Assembly (NCBI GenBank): GCA_030144725.1
Contig: JASKMD010000003.1
Location: forward strand, 18,627,859 to 18,691,858
Source of the DNA: Haematococcus lacustris
Taxonomy: Eukaryota; Chlorophyta; Chlorophyceae; Chlamydomonadales; Haematococcaceae
Reading direction: 5' to 3'
DNA length: 64,000 nt
This document shows positions 55,908 through 64,000 of the stretch, one piece after another (the stretch's first letter is position 1; every line of letters begins with the position of its first letter). A model generated the notes under the pieces. That model searched no databases and had not been told where the DNA came from. It saw only the letters and a program-made list of their open reading frames with translations. A program made the translations under genes and the position numbers.

Positions 55908-56328
55908 GGCTGGCACTGCTGGGGAGAGGGCTGTTCCGAGAGTGAGAGTCAGTGGATGTCAGTCAGCGAAGTTTACGATCTTTTCACAGCATGATGCGCG
56001 ACATTAGCGGACTTTACGCACTCGCCGTGCGCGCTGCCATGCAACATATCTTCAGTTTGTCCTGCAGTTGTATACCAGCATCATAGCATAGCATAGAACT
56101 CGCTGAAGTGGCTGTGGGAAGGTGCTGCTGTTTCTGCTGCTGCTATCGCTGCTGTCCCCGTAAGGAATTCTATATTCTTGACTACGAGCTGGCGAGAAGT
56201 TGCGATCCCCAATCAAATACGAACTTTGAATGTGAAAGTTCAGGACCCGAACCGCTGAGCCTCGGATTTAGCAGAGACTAACCACTAGCACACGCAGAGG
56301 TCAGAGGCCACTTACAGATCAAGCGGCG
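55908..56328. other. 5' region of the GH17-lectin gene
   Basis: No coding sequence recognised. It contains the junction of the segmental duplication and a tRNA-like element. The promoter of the next gene must lie here. Confidence 0.4.
56241..56298 (-). repeat. tRNA-like (SINE head?) sequence
   Basis: The minus strand reads GCTAGTGGTTAG (A-box-like) and about 35 nt later GGTTCGGGTCC, which fits the B-box consensus GGTTCGANNCC. A TCAG/CTGA stem flanks the B box. No convincing anticodon stem or acceptor stem, so probably a tRNA-derived SINE remnant. Confidence 0.3.
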
Positions 56329-59300
56329 ATGATGTGTCGACAGGCAGTGAAGCCACTTTGGGTCTTGGGCCTTTTCATCGTTTGTTGTCAGTCGTTGCTG
56401 AGCTGCGCTTCAGCACAGGAGCGTGGCCTGGCATACTCCCCGTACTCAAGCGACAAGAACAACTTCTGCTTGTCCGCCTTGGATGTTGCGCGCGACCTCA
56501 GAATCCTTGCGCAATACACAAGCTATCTGCGCCTGTGAGTCAGTTTGCTTCCTAGACGCGCAACGGCTCGTATCTGACGGGTGATGTGCAAGTCTTGCAG
56601 GTACGGGGTAGCGGCTTGCCTCCCTGCCACCCAACAAATTCTGGCCTTCGCAGAGAAGAACTCGATGCGAGTGATGCTGGGGCTGTGGATTGGCTCGGAC
56701 TCCAAATCAAACGAGGAGGTACAGCAGCAAGGAGGATGGTGAAGGGCCAGCATATGCTCTCTTGGTCAGAGTGCACTTACAGTGGCAATCGCTTGTCCCT
56801 GAGAAAGAGTTGGGAACAAGAGAGAGAAAGAGACTTTCCTGAGAAAGAGCTGAGAACAACACAGTACAGACACGACACAGCACAGCGAGAAAGGAACAGC
56901 AACAGATAATGTTACCCACACACATTGCTGAACGTGTGTGTATGTATGTGACTGATGCATATGTTTGCTGCAGGAGCTAGCTGCACTACCTGGCCTGCTG
57001 TCCAGCTACAGTGGGGTCATCCAATCAGTGGCTATAGGGAACGAGCCCGTCTCTTTTCTTGGCCTGGAGCCCTCCTTTGTGCTACCACTTGTCAAGAGGT
57101 GTGCTGACGGCCCTGTATGTCAAGGAGGCCTGGCACGATAATGGAGTGCCACCATCCCCATTGCGATGCTGTTGACACTGATCCATCATGGGCGCTCGTC
57201 ACCGCGGCTGGCAATATTGTGTGTTGTGGGAGTTGTGTGCAAGCTCCAGCAGGCATGGCCAGGGTGGGCTAGTCGATCCCTGAGCCCAAAGACCAAGGGT
57301 TGGGAATGTTACTTCCCAGGCTGTGCTGTTGCAGAGGACGGGACCTTGTGAAGAGGGTCAGCAGCATCCCAGTGACCTCTGTGGAGATTGCATCTGTGTG
57401 GGACAAGGTGTCGGAGCAGGGCTCTTATGCCGCCCAGCTGCTGCCGGAGATTGACTTTGTGGGGGTGAACGCGCACCCCTACTTTGAAGGCCTCCCAGCC
57501 ACCTGCCAAGGTCAGGCGCATGCGGCATCTGGCACGAGGCAAAACATGTCATCAACAGGGCCGCCACCCCGACAGCTGCTACTGCTCGCACTGCCAGGGC
57601 TATTGCTGTTGCTGCTACTGCGGTTGCTGCATGTGTTGTGCTTGCACTGCTGCTCTGTGCCTCGTTTATGTAAGCCGGACACATCTGTGTGGCCTGTTCA
57701 CAGGTTTGAACATCACAGGCTGCTATGACGCTGCCACCTGGGCCGTCCAGAGGTGCGCTACCTTTGCACTTGTGGTGGTTTAGCAAGCTAATCATTGCTA
57801 TCTCCCACAGTTACCAAGGGCCTGATAATAAGATATGTATTGCATGGGTCAATCACACATATTACATAAGATAAATCTGTAACATTGGCAGAGTCACCAC
57901 ACACATATATTGAGACATCCATGCAAGTCATGTTGTGGTGTTGGCCTGTGGGCTGTTGGGCTATGTCACGATGGCAGGTTGTCCAAGATAAGGGAAGGTG
58001 TGGGTGGCCATCAGGCTGTTTTTCTTGATTGGTTTTCTACTGCATCTCACCCTTACCTATCACTCCCCATCAATCCACCTGACCCTGACCTGACCCTGAC
58101 TTTAACTGTGACCCTGACCCTGACTTTGACCCTGACCTGACCCCTACCCTGACTCTACAGGGTGCAGGGGCTCCAGAAGTCGCTGGGCAAGAGGGTGGTG
58201 CTCGCTGAGACTGGCTTCCCTACAGCTGGCGAGCGCTGCTGGTACGTTACTTGGGCCGAAGTCGCCATACCGTGCACACAGCATGCTATGCTGCAGCTTA
58301 CACCAATATGTCAATGAATGCTACAGCTCACTCTCAGCTGCCATGCTTGTTTTCTGCCAAACACCAAGCGGCAAATACCTTTGCACATGCACCTGACATG
58401 TGTCATTGTTGTTGTGTGCAGCAATTACCGGCCCTCAGGCTTTCCCTCCTCTGCCCCGCTCTTCATGGCGGCTCCCTCCGTCGCAGCTTCAGCTGCAATG
58501 CTGGCCTCCTTCGTGTCGCAGGCAGCATTCGCAGGTATAGCTCACACTGAGGGTGTGGAGCTCGGGGCCAGGGGTGCAACAGTGAAGATGCTGGTGACCC
58601 TTCACAACCACCACAACCACCAGCCATGCTGTAGCCGATGCCATTGCTGCAACTGCAGCTGTGTGTTAGCTGCTCGCCCCTTCTGCATAACTCCATAGAG
58701 TTTTAGCAAGCCTTCTGTGGGCCAACTGGTGATGGGCTTGCGGCCAGTGAACACAGGGTCGGGGGCTCCAGGTAGTGGTTGGATCTGCCTGGCTGCAGGC
58801 ATATCCTATTACTACTTTGAGCCGTTTGATGCGGACTGGAAGCGCACCTATGCCCCCTGTTCCTTCTGCTCCCCTTTGGACTCCTGCTCAAATGGCCAGT
58901 GCACCTACGAGTGAGTTCAGAACTGAGCCACTCGATCATAAAGCACTTGCTGTTGTTCACTGTCAACGGTGAGTGAGCTGTGTGAGCATTCAGAATCAAA
59001 AGGCATGCACCCAGTCCATGGCCCTGGCTCTGGAAGGCCTCATTAGCACATCCCTTGTAACTTGAGCGGGCAACAAGCACCTGTCTCATCGTGTGATGAC
59101 AGAACGGGAATCCGGCGTGGGCCATGTCAGCTTGAGCTAGAAACCATCTGGGCAACCTACCCCCACTGATACACTTGATACGTATACACACTCTACGAGT
59201 ACTGCTGGTATTGGTGATGGGGCTGGCTGTTGGCTGTATGCTGCTGCCTGTGTGCTAAACGTCCACCAGTGTATGTACTCCTCTCCCACCTCCCTTACCT

Positions 59301-62300
59301 GTTTCGACCCCTTGGGTTATCACGGCTTTCACGGAGTGATGGTGTGGGTCAGGATTACGCATCACGCATTGGCCTTGTTACCTGTTTTAGCCCCTTGCTG
59401 CCCGCAGGTACAACTGGGGCCTGATGACGGCCGACAGAGTGCCCAAGTCCGGCATGCCACTCAGCCTGCTGGTCCCCTCAAGCATTCAGCCTGCCCCCTC
59501 TTCCTCCCTGCCTGCTGCCCCTCCCGCAACGCTTCCCTCTCCTTCTCCTGCCCAGTCCCTTCCATTCCAGAGCGCCCCAGCGCCAGCATCTTCCGCGGCT
59601 CCCTCACCCTCAGGCTACTTCATCGCCACCCAGCCACCCTCTGACTGGCAGTCGGCCAGCCAGGTGGGGCACCTCACTCACAGCAGGGTATGAACTTGCA
59701 CGCAACTGTTTGACCCTACCCTCCCGCTGCTCTCTGCACCCTTGGTGGTGCTCTTGTAGCCCTAAGGGTCCCTGGCACCACCTCATACCACCCTGCTGTG
59801 CCCTGCATCGCATCTTAGCCCTGTGGGGTCAAACCTTCCCCTCGCATCCCTGCCCTCTCCCCACCCCACCCCACCCCACCCCAGCTCTCATGCCCGGCAC
59901 CTCCTCATCCCCACCCGTGCAGCCCTGCTTACCCTTACAGCTGTTGCTATGCGCTGCAGGCCTGCTCGCGCTCCGGTGCTCGCCTTGCCGCCTTCTCCTC
60001 TGACTCTGACCGGGCCGGCGTGTCAGCCCTGCTGGGTGGCGGCCAAGGCCAGGCCCAGAGCGCCTGGGTGCAGGAGGACACGGTGGGCGGGCAGTGCCCC
60101 CTGGTGGCCCCGAGCTCGTCAGGTGCAAGTCTCAGCCATGCCAACTGCTTTGACCCCAAGAGACCAGCGGTGGGTGATGCTCTTTCAGCCTGCCAGGCTG
60201 CAGTGCCCTGCTGGGAACCAGCAGTTATTCAACCCCACTCACTCCTTCTCACATTGCACTTACACAAGTCCCAGTATGATGGCATCCGTCACACCGCCTC
60301 ACACAACACTTTACAGGGCCAATGCTGCCTCACTGATCTGTTGTCGAATTCTGGTCAAGAATGTATTGCCAGTGTCTTGGAAGTGGTTTGGCTGATGTGT
60401 TTGTGCTCAAGTATAGTTTTCCGAGCATCATACTCAGCACAGTTGTTCCCCTACTATTACTACAGGGCAGGAGCTGTGTTATCTGTAATCCGAACTGTTG
60501 GCATGCAGCAAGCATCGGGTACCAATACGTGATTCACTACCCCAACCCGCTTGCTTACATTGGCAACAGTCACATTGGCAACAGTTACATTGGCAACATC
60601 GACAACTTTACACAGCGCATCAGCGCATCAGCGCATCAGCGCAGCATCATACTCAGCAGGGCGTAGGTCGTAGCCTGCGTGGGGCTGACAAGATGGCCAG
60701 TCATCCACTGTGCTTCCTGGTTCATTGTGCTTGCAGGTGTGCTACGCTGCGCCGTCCAGTGGCTCAAAGTAAGTGACCCCTACACCCTGTATCCGCACCC
60801 ACCCTTTGAAACCCTGCACGTGCATCTCCCCTCCTCTTCCCTCCTCTGCTCTCCTTCCTCTCCCTCCAACACCCTACAGCTTCTCACATTTTGGATTAGT
60901 TGCAGCTCACATGTGTGGTGCACTGATGTGCTGCAGTGATGGCAGCTGGCTGGCTCAGGTGCCACTCGTTAGCCCAGCCGCCACACAGCCAGCCCTTGAT
61001 ACGGCGCAGCCCTTGACACAGCCCTTCCAACTTCCACAGTTCAGCTCTGGAAATCAAATGTTTCAGATCCCTATCCCTCAAGTCTTGGCCGTTAACCAAC
61101 CTGAGGCCACGCCTGCTGCTCAGTCCCAGTAAGTGGTAGCTGGAGGAGGCCGATGCCCATGGCGGCCTCTCATGTCAGCCCAGTGTATGATAACTTGATA
61201 GTAAGAGTAACCTGTGGGCTATTGAAGTGTGGCTGGTCAACCTGTACCTGTCTTTTGTACGTCATCACACCTCACCGGGCATGCTCAGTCTAGGGGCTTG
61301 CTCCTTACCCAAAGGGCTACCTGCTCAAGCTTGCAGCTGTACGTTCTGACAAGGTGTACTAATCTAAGCCACCATGAAGACCATGCCTAGTTGTGGTCCA
61401 ACCATTGATGCCATGGTTGAAATCTTCTTCAGCCACTCTTGGTCATGGGCAGACGACTCTTGGTCATGCACCCGACTTGAGCCCAATTGTGTCTCTTACG
61501 TTGCACAGCTACCCATGTACTGCGAGTTGAGGGATGGGGTGATGTCCTTGTTCAACTACGTGCCCATGGAGGGGCTTGAGGTGGGGGCAAAGGAGCAAGT
61601 TGAGCGGAGACATGAGCAAGGGCTAGTCAATCTCATAGCCATCGAGTCAATGCCTGGTTGTGGGCTGCCACACCCATGCCAATGCATCAGGAGTTGAGGC
61701 ATGGGTTGGACTTGCTGTGTAGTCCTTGGGATCCTTGGGGAGGTGTGGGGGCAAGGGCAGTGGGAAGGGACCTGGGCAGGGGCAGGGGCAGGGGATTCAG
61801 TAGTCCGGGAAGGAGAGTCTTACTGGGGGTCTATGGCCCCACACAGGTTTTGACACGTTGCAAAACAAATGGTATCCATTACAATATATCCATTACTGGA
61901 CGTACCAGCCGCACCCAATAGTACCTCAGTGGCTAGTTCAATCTCCCTTCTAAAACCACATCATAACTAGTGTTTCTTTTGCGATGCTGGCCATCTCAGG
62001 GGGTTGACCTCTTGTGCGCAATGCCAGCCTTTGTATCACCTGCCATTGATGTCTCTGATGTCTGGGATGCCTGAGTGGCCCGGGGCCATGCTATGGATTC
62101 AATCGGAGTGTATATTGTTATGTACCTACTCCAGTTGTGCACCTACACCCACACCTGCACCCATACCTACACCCACACCTGCACCCACACCCACACCTAC
62201 ACCCGCACCTGCACCCACACCTACACCCGCACCTGCACCCACACCTACACCCGCACCTGCACCCACACCTACACCCGCACCTGCACGTGCTCAGGACCCA

Positions 62301-63477
62301 GATCATTGGCGGCGTGCGCTACCAGCTCATCACCCAGACCCAGGACTTCAACAGCCTGGCAGCCTTCCGTCAGGGCTGCCCCTCAGGCACCACATTCTCA
62401 TCCTTCTCTGGCACTGATAAGGATGCCGCCCTGGCACTTGCTCCAGGTGAGCTGGGTTCAGTGCAGGGCGCGGCCAGGATTGAGTCAGGGTGCAGGGGGT
62501 GGAGGTGTCATGATGGCTGCCAGGCTTAACAGGGTGCGGGCCCCTCCACAGTTGTTGCATTCTCTGTGTTGAGCCTCATCCTACCCATACATTGTTTATC
62601 AACCAATGTTAATGGCAGGTCAAAGGACAGTGGTCAACAGCTAGCACCACTGCATCCCGCCACCTTGCATGCATACTGGAGTTGTGTTGCGTCATGTCGT
62701 CTTGGGTCGGGTTATGCCAAAGCGCAGCATCCTCGACAACATCTGTAGGCCATGGAACTGTGACTCTGTGACGAGTGAGGAGGGCACCTGCCTGTTGCGC
62801 AGGGTTGGCCATCTGGGTGAACGAAAACACTCAGAATGGGCAGGTACCGTACAAGACCACCAGTGACCAGCTTGCGTACCAGAACACCCAGGTCAGGAGG
62901 TGGCACCACCCTGTGCTTGCATGCGCCCACTGTGGTCGTCAGCCTTTACCATGTCCTGAATGTGTCTGCCATCACATCCAGCACCAGCAGCGGCAGCATT
63001 GCCACTGTGCTGCATGTGTCAATGTGTGGCTCCGTTCACTGCCTCCAGCGGGCTGTTGCAACACATGATATCACACACAAACACACACAGTCACCCATGA
63101 GGCACATTCTACACCCTGGCAGTCAATGATGCCATAACATACGTCGCTGCCTAAGTCACGGGTGCAGGCTTAGCACACTCCACTACCCACAGGCTTGCAT
63201 GGCAACCGCTCTGGCTGATCTCTGACCTGGCCTGCCCCTACCTGCAAACATGCATCTCACGGAACCTCACTCTCACTCAGCTCTGCTTCACAATGCCTGC
63301 CCCTGCTCTTAAGATTGTGAGCACCCGCCTCCGCTGCCCCACCTACTGCTCCCTTGCACCAACCATCTTCGGTGGGATTGCTGGACCCGTGGCTCTGCCC
63401 TGCCTGGGTGTCACCAGTCATGCCTGTGTGTGCTGCTGGATGTGTTGCAGCTGCTCCCCTTCATCTGCAAGGGGTGA
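56329..63477 (+). CDS. secreted GH17 beta-1,3-glucanase with two C-type-lectin-like domains
   Basis: Exons: 56329-56534, 56601-56718, 56974-57098, 57335-57510, 57704-57752, 58161-58241, 58422-58534, 58799-58910, 59408-59663, 59960-60169, 60737-60768, 60937-61128, 62295-62446 and 62803-62891, all GT-AG and phase-consistent (637 aa so far). The probable last exon, 63451-63477, encodes [12 protein letters not shown], a typical lectin-domain end. One exon between 62892 and 63450 is unresolved. Residues 1-29 are a signal peptide ([18 protein letters not shown]). Residues 30-310 are GH17 of the fungal BGL2/SCW type: YTSYLRLYGVACLP, acid/base E132 in [13 protein letters not shown], nucleophile E241 in [10 protein letters not shown], and [13 protein letters not shown] Ser/Pro linker follows. 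The first lectin-like domain (about 393-497) has [26 protein letters not shown] and VCYAAP. The second (about 560 to the end) has [20 protein letters not shown] and [10 protein letters not shown]. Likely role: extracellular or cell-wall beta-1,3-glucan remodelling with carbohydrate binding. Confidence 0.85.
60435..60554 (+). repeat. dispersed 120-bp repeat, copy 2, in a GH17-gene intron
   Basis: It matches 40227-40346 and lies between exons 10 and 11. It is followed by three TTACATTGGCAAC-type units and four GCGCATCA units. Confidence 0.85.
62146..62286. repeat. CACCTGCACCCACACCTACA minisatellite
   Basis: About 140 bp of 24-bp ACC-rich units next to the acceptor of exon 13 of the GH17 gene. 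Intronic. Confidence 0.9.
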
Positions 63478-64000
63478 TGGCAGTGTGCAAAAAGTGTCCA
63501 AATGTGTTTAAGGATGAAGCAAGGCCAGCGCCATGCAAGGTGGCCTGCAAGGAGGTGGTGGACAGCAGCATCGGGGCCATGTACATATGCACATGACATG
63601 GAGAGATTTAGCATGTTGCATGATATGCATGCTTCTGTTTGCATCGTCTTGGTATAGATGGAGGACTGGGCGGGCTCTGCACTTTGCAGCAGCAGCAGTG
63701 AACAGTCTCAGAGATGCATGCAGTATGCGCCCTTGCAGCCTCTCATCCCTCACTAGGGCCTAAATGGCCCAATGGGCCCTTGCAGCTTGTGTGCCAGACA
63801 CCTGTCGCCAGTGCTGGGGCTTCCTTGCTGCTGGGTGCAATAGAATACGAGGGCGCATGCCGACTGCGATGTGTGTGATCCCAAGCATCAGTGATCGTAT
63901 CGGACCCTACCAAGCTGCCCCCTTGTGTTTATATCTTCATGCATAGCACTTGCAAGTTTAGTTGGCTGTAAGAAGTGTCGGTTGGCAAACACTAGAGTGG
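63478..64000. other. 3' UTR and downstream of the GH17-lectin gene
   Basis: No gene recognised. A Cys-rich open frame at 63478-63596 could be an alternative end of the gene. TGTAA near 63967 is a candidate poly(A) signal. Confidence 0.35.

Noticed and set aside
56241..56298. Functional tRNA gene
   Set aside because: The A- and B-box-like motifs are present but no acceptor stem or sound anticodon stem forms. Kept only as a SINE-like remnant.
61374..61697. Separate small gene between GH17-lectin exons 12 and 13
   Set aside because: It lies in an intron whose flanking exons join in phase, and it shows no recognisable domain.

Overview
The window is nuclear DNA of a GC-rich green alga, most likely a chlamydomonadalean chlorophyte (Chlamydomonas/Volvox/Haematococcus-like). 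The evidence is intron-rich genes with short introns and consistent GT-AG phases, a plant-plastid-type HDR (IspH), a spliceosomal SF3B3, TGTAA-type polyadenylation motifs, and very large simple-sequence arrays inside introns and between genes. The species cannot be fixed from the sequence alone.

Layout. 1-1613: 3' end of an OMS1/COQ5-like methyltransferase (+). 2286-5735: complete plastid HDR, last enzyme of the MEP isoprenoid pathway (+, 6 exons). 7246-9598: a complete 5-exon gene (-) with a PB1-like segment. It carries one TnpB/Fanzor-type fragment in an intron and another at its 3' end. 10137-21775: complete SF3B3 (+, 21 exons, 1203 aa) with one GC-AG intron and two introns swollen by repeats, divergent from the previous gene. 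22.3-33.7 kb: transposon-rich DNA with LINE reverse-transcriptase pieces, an unrecognised coiled-coil/Gln-rich gene (24170-26955) and an apparently intact Fanzor-like gene (28989-32179). 33709-39053: a large Ala/Pro/Ser-rich gene (-). 40-56 kb: repeat-dominated accessory DNA, with Fanzor fragments, kinase fragments, a 1.6-kb CCCAG array, a 49-unit hairpin satellite, an inverted repeat, a Psq-type HTH ORF and a 1.7-kb segmental duplication. 56329-63477: a secreted GH17 beta-1,3-glucanase fused to two C-type-lectin-like domains (+).

The main discovery candidate is a family of at least seven eukaryotic TnpB-like (Fanzor) loci. One copy is full length: basic N-terminus, split RuvC motifs GVDPG / VDEFRTS / DRDTNACLN. 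It lies in a 3.6-kb element flanked by a 13-bp direct repeat, and removing the element restores the reading frame of a LINE reverse transcriptase exactly. Non-coding sequence just downstream of its stop is conserved in a second, 5'-truncated copy, which is what a 3'-encoded guide (omega) RNA would look like. A second subfamily survives only as C-terminal fragments, again with its own conserved 3' tail.

Exon structures were derived by reading splice sites and checking phase across every junction. No alignment software, expression data or database was available.
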